Made by a program: the position numbers and the translations under genes. The notes beneath the pieces are model-generated. The model was given only the letters and a program-made list of their open reading frames with translations. It did no database searches and had not been told where the DNA came from. A DNA stretch of 64,000 nt from Ruminococcaceae bacterium UBA7217 (GTDB taxonomy: Bacteria > Bacillota > Clostridia > Oscillospirales > Acutalibacteraceae), in contig DKTZ01000011.1 of the NCBI GenBank assembly GCA_002490425.1, forward strand, positions 6,517-70,516, in the 5' to 3' direction. Below are positions 1 to 8,029 of the stretch, piece after piece (position 1 is the stretch's first letter; every line of letters starts with the position of its first letter).

Positions 1-1
1 A

Positions 2-853
2 TACTGCATAACGGCTTATACGGAATGCTTTGAACTCGGCAATATGATGTTCTCGGTAATGCCTTTAACCGCAATCGGTAATTTGGGCAACGGCGGACTT
101 CCCACAAGTGTTGAAAGCATCAAAAAGATTATCTCTGATGTCGAAAATATTCAAAAAGCGCTTACGGGGCTTGACGTTGACAAAATAGTCAATCTTCTTT
201 ACGGAGACACCAACAAGCTTCAGGATATGCTTGACGCAGTAGGAGATGCAGTCCGTCTTTATGAAGAAAACGAAAAACTTATTAAGGTTATCGGCAAATA
301 TATGACAGACGACAACCTTGCAAAGCTTGATAAGCTTGCAAAAGACCTTGAAAAAACGGATATGAATGCGGTTGCAAACACGCTTAGTGACCCCGCGGTT
401 ATGGCACTTGTAAAAATGCTTCCTCAGCTTTCTTCGAGTCTTACAAGCTTTTCAGTGCTTGCGCAGGATTTGAATGATGTAATGCCCATATTGCAGGCGA
501 TGATGCAGGAAATGGATTCCGACCCTGAGGTTAAGAAATCCCTTGAAAATCTTCCGCAGACGCTTACCGAGCTTAAACGTATTTTAAATGTAATCGAGCA
601 AAACAAGGAACTTTTAAATGCGATAGGCGAGCTTTCAAGCGCCGACAGCACTGAAAAGCTTAACGCCATAATGGAAACTGCCGACAAATATGCAGGTTTA
701 GGCTCGCTTAATGAAGCCGACACGGATTTGCTTGCAGAGCGTGTAAAGCAGTGGATAAATTTTGGTATGCAGTACAAAATATTTACCGAATGTCCGATTG
801 ACGCTGATTCTTCGGTAATATTTGTCTACAAGACTGCCGCAATTCAGGCATAA
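2..853 (+). CDS. C-terminal part of a large helical, probably membrane-associated protein (5' end outside window)
   Basis: The frame is open to the left edge and no ribosome binding site precedes the first ATG at 44, so this is the 3' part of a longer gene. The visible 284 or so residues begin with a short hydrophobic stretch (FSVMPLTAIGNL) followed by about 200 residues of amphipathic helices with two similar segments (ENEKLIKVIGKYM and EQNKELLNAIGEL), suggesting a helical-hairpin repeat. The tail SSVIFVYKTAAI resembles the end of the extracytoplasmic helical insert of clostridial MMPL/RND-like exporters, but I cannot confirm this from the fragment alone. It could equally be another surface protein with a coiled-coil domain. 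No catalytic motif is visible. Confidence 0.45.
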   Translation, partial: YCITAYTECFELGNMMFSVMPLTAIGNLGNGGLPTSVESIKKIISDVENIQKALTGLDVDKIVNLLYGDTNKLQDMLDAVGDAVRLYEENEKLIKVIGKYMTDDNLAKLDKLAKDLEKTDMNAVANTLSDPAVMALVKMLPQLSSSLTSFSVLAQDLNDVMPILQAMMQEMDSDPEVKKSLENLPQTLTELKRILNVIEQNKELLNAIGELSSADSTEKLNAIMETADKYAGLGSLNEADTDLLAERVKQWINFGMQYKIFTECPIDADSSVIFVYKTAAIQA

Positions 854-868
854 AATTTTTCTCGGCGC

Positions 869-897
869 TTGAAAGTGCGTAAATAATATGGTAGAAT
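869..897 (+). promoter_or_regulatory. Promoter of the ABC-F leader transcript
   Basis: TTGAAA at 869-874 and TAGAAT at 892-897 are separated by exactly 17 bases, a near-consensus vegetative promoter. Initiation would fall near 904 and give a leader RNA of about 270 bases ahead of the ABC-F start codon. Confidence 0.75.
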
Positions 898-927
898 AAC
901 CGAAACAATATTTAAAGAGGTGGAAAG

Positions 928-951
928 ATGTATAGCTTTTCTTGCAAATAA
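928..951 (+). CDS. Seven-residue leader peptide MYSFSCK (regulatory uORF)
   Basis: ATG at 928 follows a good ribosome binding site (AAAGAGGTGG, 914-923) and the frame stops at 949-951 after MYSFSCK. It lies about 25 bases after the predicted transcription start and upstream of a strong intrinsic terminator. Antibiotic-inducible ABC-F genes in Firmicutes are often controlled by such tiny reading frames, where drug-stalled ribosomes change leader folding. The peptide is visible; its regulatory function is inferred from this arrangement. Confidence 0.6.
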   Translation: MYSFSCK

Positions 952-960
952 AAATGATTT

Positions 961-992
961 GGCAATAATGCGTTTTTGGGTATTATTGTGCC
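961..992 (+). promoter_or_regulatory. Leader hairpin and candidate antiterminator segment
   Basis: GGCAATAAT (961-969) can pair with ATTATTGTGCC (982-992) just after the leader peptide stop. Immediately downstream, GCAGGA at 998-1003 is complementary to TCCTGC at 1096-1101, the 3' arm of the leader terminator, so a mutually exclusive antiterminator pairing is available. The complementarity is seen; the switch is inference. Confidence 0.4.
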
Positions 993-1079
993 GTTTTGCA
1001 GGAAAGTTATTATCTTTACAGGACCTTTGTATACGGCGTTTTGTCTGCCTTTAGGGCGGAAGAACAGCACAGCTACAGG

Positions 1080-1117
1080 GCCGCAGGAGATAAGCTCCTG
1101 CGGCTCTTATTTTATTT
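1080..1117 (+). terminator. Intrinsic terminator inside the ABC-F leader (attenuator)
   Basis: GCCGCAGGAG (1080-1089) and CTCCTGCGGC (1095-1104) form a perfect 10-bp stem with loop ATAAG, followed by a T-rich run TCTTATTTTATTT. It lies between a strong promoter and the start codon of the downstream gene rather than after a gene, the layout of a transcription attenuator. A second weaker stem, AAGCTGA (1118-1124) with TCAGCTT (1152-1158), precedes the ribosome binding site. Confidence 0.8.
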
Positions 1118-1174
1118 AAGCTGAGAAAATTCCTGTACAGTACGGATTTAATCAGCTTAGGAGGGGATTATTTT

Positions 1175-2665
1175 ATGTCGATGATTAAAACAGAAAATCT
1201 GACCTTTTCTTATCCGAACAGCTTTCAAAATGTTTTTGAAAATGTAAATATTCAGCTTGATACCGATTGGAAATTAGGATTTATCGGAAGAAACGGCAGA
1301 GGAAAAACAACCTTACTGAATCTGTTAATGGGAAAATATGAATACAGCGGAAAAATTTATTCGTCCGTGCAGTTTGATTATTTTCCTTATACGGTAACGG
1401 ACAAAAGTCAATCTACAATTGAAATTCTTAGTGAGATTGCCACTGCGGCACAGGAATGGGAATTTATGCGTGAACTCTCGCTTTTAGATGTTGACGCAGA
1501 TGCTCTTTACAGACCATTTGAGTTGCTTTCGGGCGGCGAACAGACAAAGGCGCTTTTGGCGGCGCTGTTTTGTAATGAGGGTCACTTTTTGCTTATAGAT
1601 GAGCCTACTAATCATTTGGACGCGAATGGGCGTGAAACGGTAGCGGCATACCTGAAAAAGAAAAAAGGCTTTATTTTGGTTTCTCACGACCGCAGTTTTT
1701 TAGACGGCTGTGTTGACCATATACTGTCGCTTAATAGGAAAAATATTGAGGTACGGAAAGGAACTTTTTCTTCTTGGTTTGAAAATTTTGAGCGTCAGCA
1801 GAAGAGTGAAACGGCTCAAAATGAACATCTTAAAAAGGAAATTCACCGTTTACGTCAGGCGGCGAAAAAGGCGGCAGTGCAGTCACAGCATATTGAAAGC
1901 ATAAAACACGGAAACGGTATTTTTGATAAAGGCTACGCAGGGCACAAATCCGCCAAAATGATGAAACGGGCTAAGTCGATTGAATTAAGACAGCAGCAGG
2001 CGGCAGAGGAAAAGGCAGGACTTTTGAAAAATACTGAAACCGCAGAATGTTTAAAGCTTACACCGCTTATTTACCGCTCTTCTCCGCTCGTTTCTTTTTC
2101 CGAAACAGTCATCTGTTACGGTGAAAGGGCAGTGTGCAGTCCGGTAACCTTTTCGGTAAAGAACGGTGACAGAATAGTTCTTGACGGTAAAAACGGAAGC
2201 GGTAAGTCAAGTCTTATAAAGCTTTTAACGGGTGAAAAAATTGAATACAGCGGACTTGTGAATATTGGCTTGGGTCTTATAATATCTTATGTACCGCAGG
2301 ACTTTTCGTATTTGCGCGGTTCTTTGCACACGCTTGCAGATAAAAGTCAGATTGACGAAAGTCTGTTTAAGACGGTTCTTATAAAAATGGGATTTGAAAA
2401 AGAACAGTTTTTAAAGGATATAAGTGAATTTTCCGCAGGACAAAAGAAAAAGGTGTTGCTTGCACAAAGTCTTTGCGAGAGTGCGCACATTTATGTTTGG
2501 GACGAGCCGTTAAACTATATAGATATATATTCCCGTATGCAGATTGAAAATCTTATTAAAAAATTTAGCCCCACAATGATTTTAGTTGAGCACGACAAGG
2601 CATTTAGGAACGAAATAGGAACCGAAACGGTAGCTGTACTAAAACAGACTGAAAAAATATTTTAA
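1175..2665 (+). CDS. ABC-F ribosomal protection protein, Lsa/Vga-like
   Basis: This 496-residue protein has two ATP-binding cassettes and no membrane segment, as in ABC-F proteins that bind the ribosomal E site and displace drugs. Domain 1 has Walker A GRNGRGKT (38-45), signature LSGGE (118-122), Walker B HFLLIDEP (137-144) and switch His171. Domain 2 has Walker A GKNGSGKS (338-345), signature FSAGQ (419-423) and HIYVWDEP (438-445). The WDEPLNYID stretch and the opening DTDWKLGFIGRNGRGKT are characteristic of the Lsa/Vga resistance branch, known for lincosamide, streptogramin A and pleuromutilin protection. A long charged linker (about 190-310) would carry the resistance loop. Start codon follows TTAGGAGGGG. 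Expression is probably attenuated by the leader. Actual drug range cannot be read from sequence. Confidence 0.88.
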   Translation: MSMIKTENLTFSYPNSFQNVFENVNIQLDTDWKLGFIGRNGRGKTTLLNLLMGKYEYSGKIYSSVQFDYFPYTVTDKSQSTIEILSEIATAAQEWEFMRELSLLDVDADALYRPFELLSGGEQTKALLAALFCNEGHFLLIDEPTNHLDANGRETVAAYLKKKKGFILVSHDRSFLDGCVDHILSLNRKNIEVRKGTFSSWFENFERQQKSETAQNEHLKKEIHRLRQAAKKAAVQSQHIESIKHGNGIFDKGYAGHKSAKMMKRAKSIELRQQQAAEEKAGLLKNTETAECLKLTPLIYRSSPLVSFSETVICYGERAVCSPVTFSVKNGDRIVLDGKNGSGKSSLIKLLTGEKIEYSGLVNIGLGLIISYVPQDFSYLRGSLHTLADKSQIDESLFKTVLIKMGFEKEQFLKDISEFSAGQKKKVLLAQSLCESAHIYVWDEPLNYIDIYSRMQIENLIKKFSPTMILVEHDKAFRNEIGTETVAVLKQTEKIF

Positions 2666-2683
2666 TATTCTTTCATTTCCTTA

Positions 2684-2712
2684 TTGAAATGCGGAGCGTA
2701 TGGGACTATAAT
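2684..2712 (+). promoter_or_regulatory. Promoter of the MATE gene
   Basis: TTGAAA (2684-2689), 17-base spacer, TATAAT (2707-2712). Transcription would begin near 2719, which rules out the in-frame upstream start at 2715 and supports ATG 2748. Confidence 0.75.
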
Positions 2713-2747
2713 ACTTGCGATATTTTATGCTTTTATTGGAGAATGTA

Positions 2748-4118
2748 ATGAAACACGAAAACAGTATGCTTCGCGGCAACGCATTAAAAAGCATAATAAT
2801 TTTTGCCTTTCCCATTATGCTTTCGTCGCTTTTGCAGTACAATTACACGCTTGTTGATAATATTATAGTCGGGCGGTATGTAAATACTGACGCTTTGGCG
2901 GCTGTCGGTAATGTAGGTTCAATAAATTCGTTCATTATCGGTGCGGCGCTGGGACTCACCAGCGGATTTACAATTCCTGTTGCCCACGCTTTCGGTGCAG
3001 GGGACAAAAAGAAGATTACGCTCTATGCATCGGGCAGTATTGTAATTGCATTTTTAATCGGCGTATTTCTTGTCATTTTTGCGCATATTGTTTCGTCACC
3101 CCTTTTGCGCCTTATCGGCACGCCTGACCAAATAATTGACGTTTCCGAATCTTATGTAAATATTCTTTATTTCGGAATACCGTTTCAAATGCTTTCAAAC
3201 AATTTTACGGCAATTTCAAGAGCAGTGGGCGAGAGCAAAAAACCGCTTTACCTCTTCTTGATAAGCTGTGTCGTAAATTTCTTTCTCGATTTGCTGTTTG
3301 TAAAGACGCTAAAATGGGGCGTTGAGGGTGCGGCGGCGGCCACGCTGATTTCTCATATCGTTGCCTCTGTGTTAACAGGATTTTATATAATTAAAATCAA
3401 TAAAGACGTTGAAATTAAGCACAGCGACTTGCGTCTTCGACCGAAAATTGCCCTCGAACAGTTAAAGCTCGGAATTCCCGTTTCTTTGCAGTTTACCGTA
3501 ACGTCAATTGGCTCAATGTGCCTGCAAAGCGCTGTAAACTCATTCGGCGCAAATGTTATGGCAGGCTTTACAGCGGCGGGTAGAGTCGAAAATCTGACAA
3601 ATATTCCGATGAGCGGCTTGGGTGTTGCAACGCAGACCTTTGTGGGTCAGAATTACGGTGCAGGAAACTATGAGCGAATTATTAAATCTGTAAAACGGAT
3701 TTTTGTGCTTGATATTTTGGTGTCAGTCATAATGAGCATTACGCTTTACACAATAGGAATACCTATGGTGTCGCTCTTCTCTTCAGAGCCTAACAGTGAA
3801 ATGCTCTTTGCCGCAAAGCATTACATAACCGCAATTTCACTTTGTTACAGCCTTGTTGCCGTGCTTTTTGTTTTAAGAAACACCTTGCAGGGACTTGGGT
3901 TTACTTATTCAAATACAATTGCAGGCGCGGGTGAGCTTTTGGGCAGAATTGCTGTCGCTTTTGTTTTAACTCCGCGTTTAGGCTTCAATGCCGTTTGCTT
4001 TGCAGGCCCTGCGGCATGGCTTTTGGCGGATATTCCCCTTGCGGTTATCTATCTTCATAAGCAAAAGCAATTCAAAAAATTGAGTGAAAAGAATAAGGTT
4101 ATACTTGAAAAAAATTAA
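2748..4118 (+). CDS. MATE-family multidrug/cation antiporter
   Basis: A 456-residue membrane protein with about twelve hydrophobic segments in two similar halves. The opening LRGNALKSIIIFAFPIMLSS, the phrase DNIIVGRYV and the glycine- and proline-rich loops place it in the MATE family, which exports organic cations and drugs against Na+ or H+. ATG 2748 is chosen because GGAG at 2738-2741 precedes it by six bases and the promoter starts transcription around 2719. It lies 82 bases after the ABC-F gene but has its own promoter, so the two form a resistance-like neighbourhood rather than a strict operon. Substrate is unknown. Confidence 0.88.
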   Translation: MKHENSMLRGNALKSIIIFAFPIMLSSLLQYNYTLVDNIIVGRYVNTDALAAVGNVGSINSFIIGAALGLTSGFTIPVAHAFGAGDKKKITLYASGSIVIAFLIGVFLVIFAHIVSSPLLRLIGTPDQIIDVSESYVNILYFGIPFQMLSNNFTAISRAVGESKKPLYLFLISCVVNFFLDLLFVKTLKWGVEGAAAATLISHIVASVLTGFYIIKINKDVEIKHSDLRLRPKIALEQLKLGIPVSLQFTVTSIGSMCLQSAVNSFGANVMAGFTAAGRVENLTNIPMSGLGVATQTFVGQNYGAGNYERIIKSVKRIFVLDILVSVIMSITLYTIGIPMVSLFSSEPNSEMLFAAKHYITAISLCYSLVAVLFVLRNTLQGLGFTYSNTIAGAGELLGRIAVAFVLTPRLGFNAVCFAGPAAWLLADIPLAVIYLHKQKQFKKLSEKNKVILEKN

Positions 4119-4133
4119 CAGAAAGAGTATAAT
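4105..4133 (+). promoter_or_regulatory. Consensus promoter ending in the first copy of the structured repeat
   Basis: TTGAAA (4105-4110), 17 bases, TATAAT (4128-4133). The -10 hexamer is also the first base block of the structured repeat. The same spacing and same hexamers precede the second copy near 25.2 kb. Confidence 0.65.
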
Positions 4134-4270
4134 AACCTCACGAAACATAACGAAATCAAAGATTTCTATGTTTCAGAGAACATTGTATCATCAAATCTGC
4201 CGTACTGCGGTACGGCAAACGGCTTCGCCGCTCTCAAAGACTTCGTCTTTGGATTTGTGATATAATAAAT
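4128..4270 (+). repeat. Structured interspersed repeat, copy 1 (four hairpins, TATAATAA at both ends)
   Basis: This 143-base element matches 25210-25347 in layout and in conserved blocks (TATAATAACCTCACGAAA, AGAACATTGT, GGCTTCGCCGCTC, TATAATAAAT). Helices: GAAACATA/TATGTTTC (4142-4149, 4167-4174) with inner GAAATC/GATTTC; GCCGTAC/GTACGGC (4199-4205, 4210-4216); CGGC/GCCG with TTC loop (4220-4230); CAAAGAC/GTCTTTG with TTC loop; and an outer CAAATC/GATTTG that encloses the last three. In the other copy nearly every helix has different words but still pairs. It could be a small RNA gene, a cis RNA element or a miniature mobile element. Confidence 0.7.
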
Positions 4271-4296
4271 ATATAAACTTTAAGGAGGTTTTTACT

Positions 4297-4836
4297 ATGG
4301 CAAACAAATACGAAGGCACACAGACAGAGAAAAATTTACAGGCTGCTTTTGCAGGCGAGTCACAGGCAAGAAATAAATATACTTACTTTGCGTCAGCCGC
4401 TAAAAAAGAGGGATATGAGCAGATTGCGGCTCTTTTCTTAAAAACAGCGGACAATGAAAAAGAGCACGCAAAAATGTGGTTTAAGGAGCTTTCGGGCATA
4501 GGCAATACAAGCGAAAATCTTGCCGCTGCCGCAGATGGCGAAAACTACGAATGGACAGATATGTATGAGGGCTTTGCAAAGACCGCCGAGGAAGAGGGCT
4601 TTACAGCTCTTGCCGCAAAATTCAGAGCAGTAGCGGCTATTGAAAAGGCTCACGAGGAAAGGTACCGTGCTCTTCTTAAAAATGTTGAAACCGCTCAGGT
4701 TTTTGAAAAGAGCGAGGTTAAGGTTTGGGAATGCCGTAACTGCGGTCATATCGTAGTCGGCACAAAAGCACCTGAGGTTTGCCCCGTTTGCGCACATCCT
4801 CAAAGCTTTTTTGAGATAAAAGAAGAGAATTATTGA
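4297..4836 (+). CDS. rbr: Rubrerythrin
   Basis: A 179-residue cytosolic di-iron protein that reduces hydrogen peroxide in anaerobes. The N-terminal ferritin-like four-helix part carries carboxylate and His ligands in ESQARNKY (21-28), EKEH (54-57) and EKAHEERY (116-123). The C-terminal rubredoxin domain has two CxxC knuckles at Cys146/149 and Cys162/165. Length and domain order are those of classical rubrerythrin. The start follows AAGGAGG. The TATAAT at 4261-4266 with TG one base upstream could act as an extended -10 promoter, which would put the structured repeat directly in front of, or within, the control region of this oxidative-stress gene. Confidence 0.95.
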   Translation: MANKYEGTQTEKNLQAAFAGESQARNKYTYFASAAKKEGYEQIAALFLKTADNEKEHAKMWFKELSGIGNTSENLAAAADGENYEWTDMYEGFAKTAEEEGFTALAAKFRAVAAIEKAHEERYRALLKNVETAQVFEKSEVKVWECRNCGHIVVGTKAPEVCPVCAHPQSFFEIKEENY

Positions 4837-4856
4837 TTATAAAATTAAATAAGTAA

Positions 4857-4917
4857 GGGACGATGTATGCATCGTCCCAAATTGTAGGGACAGCCGACTC
4901 GGCTGTCCGAATTTTTT
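4857..4917 (+). terminator. Two short palindromes; the second acts as rubrerythrin terminator
   Basis: GGGACGATG/CATCGTCCC (4857-4865, 4870-4878) is followed by GGACAGCC/GGCTGTCC (4888-4908) and then GAATTTTTTACT. Both belong to the GTAGGGAC-type palindrome family scattered through this window; the second has a T-run suited to intrinsic termination. Confidence 0.6.
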
Positions 4918-4968
4918 ACTTTTTTATCCAAATTTGTGCAAACAAGCGCATAAAAATTCAGAAAAGAC

Positions 4969-4997
4969 TATACAAAAACTAAATTTTAGGGTAAAAT
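4969..4997 (+). promoter_or_regulatory. Probable promoter of the NSS symporter
   Basis: TATACA (4969-4974), 17-base spacer, TAAAAT (4992-4997); a moderate match to consensus about 50 bases before the start codon. Confidence 0.4.
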
Positions 4998-5049
4998 AAC
5001 CAAGTGATTTTATTTTAATGATTTTATTGTCAGTTGTTTGGAGGATTTT

Positions 5050-6450
5050 ATGGAGCATAAGAGAAGTTCATTCGGCGGCACTCTCGGCTTTGTTCTTGCC
5101 GCGGCGGGCAGTGCAGTCGGACTCGGTAACATTTGGAGATTTCCGTATTTGGCGGCAAAGGACGGCGGCGGACTTTTTATCATCATTTATTTGGTTTTGG
5201 CTTTAACCTTCGGTTTTTCTCTTTTGACAACAGAGGTCGCCATAGGCAGAAAGTCAAAGCAAGGACCGCTTACCGCTTACAGTAAAATTAAAAAAGGCTG
5301 GGGCTTCCTCGGCGTGCTCGGGTGCCTTGTCCCTGCCATTATTATGCCTTATTACTGTGTAATCGGCGGCTGGGTAGTAAAATATCTGTTTGTGTTTTTA
5401 AAGGGCGAGGGCGTATCTGCCGCAAATGACGGTTATTTCACCTCGTTTATCACGGGAGAATATGAACCTATAGTTATGATGGCGGTATTCTTCTTTATTG
5501 TTGCATTTGTAATTTTCCTCGGCGTTAACAAGGGCATTGAAAGTATGTCAAAGGTAATAATGCCGATACTTATTGTCCTTGTAATCGGTATTGCGGCGTT
5601 TTCACTTACAATAAAATATGAAGCGGATGACGGAACGGTCCGAACGGGACTTCAGGGACTTAAAATATTGCTTGTCCCGAATTTAGAGGGCATTACGGCA
5701 GGTAAGTTTTTGAATGTACTTGTAGATGCTATGGGACAGCTTTTCTTCAGCCTTTCCGTTGCTATGGGAATTATGATTGCTTACGGCTCTTATGTCAGCG
5801 ATAAAGCAAATCTTTCAAAATCCATAAACCAAATTGAAATTTTTGACACGGTTGTAGCAGTGTTGGCAGGCGTAATGATCATACCTGCGGTGTTTACGTT
5901 TATGGGTCAGGAGGGGCTCGATTCAAGCGGACCGGGGCTTATGTTCATTTCTTTGCCGAAGGTTTTTGCCGCAATGGGCAAGGCAGGAAATGTTATAGGC
6001 TGTCTTTTCTTTGCAATGGTACTTTTTGCGGCGCTTACAAGCGCAATTTCAATTATGGAAGCTGTTGTATCCTCATTTATTGACGCATTTAAAATGTCAC
6101 GTCTTAAAGCAACGGTGTTAGAGGGTGTAATAGCTCTTGCAGGCGCGGTTGTTGTTTGCCTTGGTTACAATAAGCTGTATTTCGAGGCAAAGCTGCCGAC
6201 GGCAGACGGCGTTCAGATTCTTGATATTCTCGACTATATCAGCAATAACATACTTATGCCTATTGTTGCAATTGCAACCTGTATTCTTATAGGCTGGGTT
6301 GTAAAGCCGAAAACAGTTATTGACGAGGTCGAGAAAAGCGGCGGCGTAATGAGCAGAAAAAAGCTTTATGTTGTAATGATTAAATATGTAGCCCCCGTTT
6401 TGCTTTTCATTCTTTTCTTAAAATCAGTGGGAATAATAAATCTCGGATAA
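5050..6450 (+). CDS. Sodium-dependent amino-acid transporter, NSS/SNF family
   Basis: A 466-residue membrane protein with about eleven or twelve helices. The first helix carries the NSS hallmark GSAVGLGNIWRFPY, which contributes to Na+ and substrate binding, followed by a charged TTEVAIGRKSKQ loop; the bacterial members move amino acids such as tryptophan, tyrosine or leucine with Na+. The start at ATG 5050 is set by GGAGG at 5040-5044; the in-frame TTG at 5038 lies within that site. A bidirectional terminator follows. The gene stands alone, so its substrate is not indicated by context. Confidence 0.92.
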   Translation: MEHKRSSFGGTLGFVLAAAGSAVGLGNIWRFPYLAAKDGGGLFIIIYLVLALTFGFSLLTTEVAIGRKSKQGPLTAYSKIKKGWGFLGVLGCLVPAIIMPYYCVIGGWVVKYLFVFLKGEGVSAANDGYFTSFITGEYEPIVMMAVFFFIVAFVIFLGVNKGIESMSKVIMPILIVLVIGIAAFSLTIKYEADDGTVRTGLQGLKILLVPNLEGITAGKFLNVLVDAMGQLFFSLSVAMGIMIAYGSYVSDKANLSKSINQIEIFDTVVAVLAGVMIIPAVFTFMGQEGLDSSGPGLMFISLPKVFAAMGKAGNVIGCLFFAMVLFAALTSAISIMEAVVSSFIDAFKMSRLKATVLEGVIALAGAVVVCLGYNKLYFEAKLPTADGVQILDILDYISNNILMPIVAIATCILIGWVVKPKTVIDEVEKSGGVMSRKKLYVVMIKYVAPVLLFILFLKSVGIINLG

Positions 6451-6456
6451 AAAACA

Positions 6457-6490
6457 AAAAAGAGAGTCGGCGGTTCGTCTACTCTCTTTT
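6457..6490. terminator. Bidirectional terminator between convergent NSS and sulfatase genes
   Basis: AAAAGAGAGT (6458-6467) pairs with ACTCTCTTTT (6481-6490); A-run on one side and T-run on the other allow use on both strands. Confidence 0.75.
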
Positions 6491-6538
6491 GTTATAATTG
6501 GGATGTTTTTTACGATATTTCAACCGGAATTTTATTTT

Positions 6539-6558
6539 GGACGATGTGGGCATCGTCC
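6539..6558. repeat. Short palindromic repeat
   Basis: GGACGATG, loop TGGG, CATCGTCC, followed by ACTAC, a member of the interspersed palindrome family in inverse orientation; it may help terminate the sulfatase transcript. Confidence 0.55.
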
Positions 6559-6563
6559 ACTAC

Positions 6564-7886
6564 TTATTTTTTACTCACTTTAACTGCGGGTAAAATTTTA
6601 GGTTTCTTTTCGCCTGCATTTACCATTTCCCTTATGAGCATTTTACGCATCTCTTTGCGTACATTGCTGTAATCGGGATTTTTTACAAGATTATATTTTT
6701 CAATCGGGTCTTTTTCCAAATCGTAAAGGTAGTCCTCAAAATAAACGGGAGAACTGAAAAAGGTAAATCCGGAAACAAAAGGAGCTTTAACTGAATATTT
6801 ATATTTCTTCGTCCTTATGGCTCTGCCGCAGTGGCTTTCGGAAATCTGCAAAAATACGCAGTCACGCTCTTCGCCTGTTTCAATTTCTTTTATAAGCGAT
6901 TTACCCATATATTCGGGCGGAATGTCAATCCCTGCAAGCTCTAACAGCGTGGGTGGCAGGTCGATAAGGCTTACAAGCCTATCGTCTTTCTTTCCGCCTT
7001 TAAAAATGCCTCCTGAAATAATGAGCGGAGTGTGAATTGCGCTGTCGTGGCAGGAACGCTTGTATTCCATATTTCTTGTCTTGAAGTGTGAACCGTGGTC
7101 GCTTGCGTAAATTATCACCGTGTTGTCGTAAATCCCCATATCCTTGAGCTTTTTCACGAGTTTGCCCACGTTTTCGTCAATTCGGTTAATCGCCGCAATG
7201 TAATCGGGATACATTTCCTTGTAGTCGCCTTTTAAGAAGGTTAAATCAGGGGGCAGGGGGTAATCTTTAAATTTCGGAACGGTTTCCGTCGGCCCCTCGT
7301 AGCGGTGACGGTCGTTTTGGTGGTGCGGCTCGATTTGTGAAATAAACATAAAGAAAGGCTTGTCTGAAGTCTTTTTATCAAGATAATCAAGAGCAAAATC
7401 GTTTATGCAGTCCGCGCGGTAGCCTTTAAACTCAACTTTATTATTGTTTTCGTCAAAAACATATCCGTCATATCCGTGAGAGGTAAATTCAAGTATATCC
7501 GCCGCCATCCAATAGTCCTTATATCCGCCTCTCTTTTCTTTCGGCACGGCAGTCTTTTCGCAGTGAAAGCCCTTGCCGGGAAATCTGTCCGACGCCAAGT
7601 GCCATTTGCCTATGTATGCTGTTTCGTAGCCTGCTTCGTTAAAATATTCCGCCAGCGGTTTAATGTCGTCACAAAGAGGGATACCGTTGCAAACGCTCCC
7701 GTTTTGTGTGGCGTAAACGCCCGTTTGCAAGCACGCCCTTGCAGGGCCGCAGACCGGCTGACAGGTGTATGAGTTTTCAAATAAAACACCTTCGTCGGCA
7801 AGTTCCATAAGATTCGGCGTAACGGTTTCGTTTACCGTGTCCCACCGCTGTTGGTCAGAAAAATAAAATATTATATTCGGCTTCAT
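6564..7886 (-). CDS. Type I sulfatase (Cys-type), cytosolic
   Basis: A 440-residue sulfatase/alkaline-phosphatase-fold protein. Metal ligand Asp11 lies in FSDQQRWD; the CxPxR activation motif is CGPAR (46-50), whose Cys46 would be oxidised to formylglycine; ASDHGSHF further on supplies more metal ligands. In anaerobes this Cys type is matured by a radical SAM enzyme, and no obvious maturase is adjacent. There is no signal peptide, so it should act on small sulfated molecules taken into the cell. It is transcribed alone, divergent from proBAC. The exact substrate (glycan fragment or other sulfate ester) cannot be told. Confidence 0.88.
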   Translation of the reverse strand: MKPNIIFYFSDQQRWDTVNETVTPNLMELADEGVLFENSYTCQPVCGPARACLQTGVYATQNGSVCNGIPLCDDIKPLAEYFNEAGYETAYIGKWHLASDRFPGKGFHCEKTAVPKEKRGGYKDYWMAADILEFTSHGYDGYVFDENNNKVEFKGYRADCINDFALDYLDKKTSDKPFFMFISQIEPHHQNDRHRYEGPTETVPKFKDYPLPPDLTFLKGDYKEMYPDYIAAINRIDENVGKLVKKLKDMGIYDNTVIIYASDHGSHFKTRNMEYKRSCHDSAIHTPLIISGGIFKGGKKDDRLVSLIDLPPTLLELAGIDIPPEYMGKSLIKEIETGEERDCVFLQISESHCGRAIRTKKYKYSVKAPFVSGFTFFSSPVYFEDYLYDLEKDPIEKYNLVKNPDYSNVRKEMRKMLIREMVNAGEKKPKILPAVKVSKK

Positions 7887-8029
7887 AACGCACCCTTAAA
7901 TTTAATTATTATTTACCATTATATTATAAATTTATATATAATTCAACCGATAAATTAGGTATATTTTGCTTGTAAAATCCGTCTTATTGTGATAAACTGA
8001 AAATGATATTTATATTGGGAGAATTTTGA

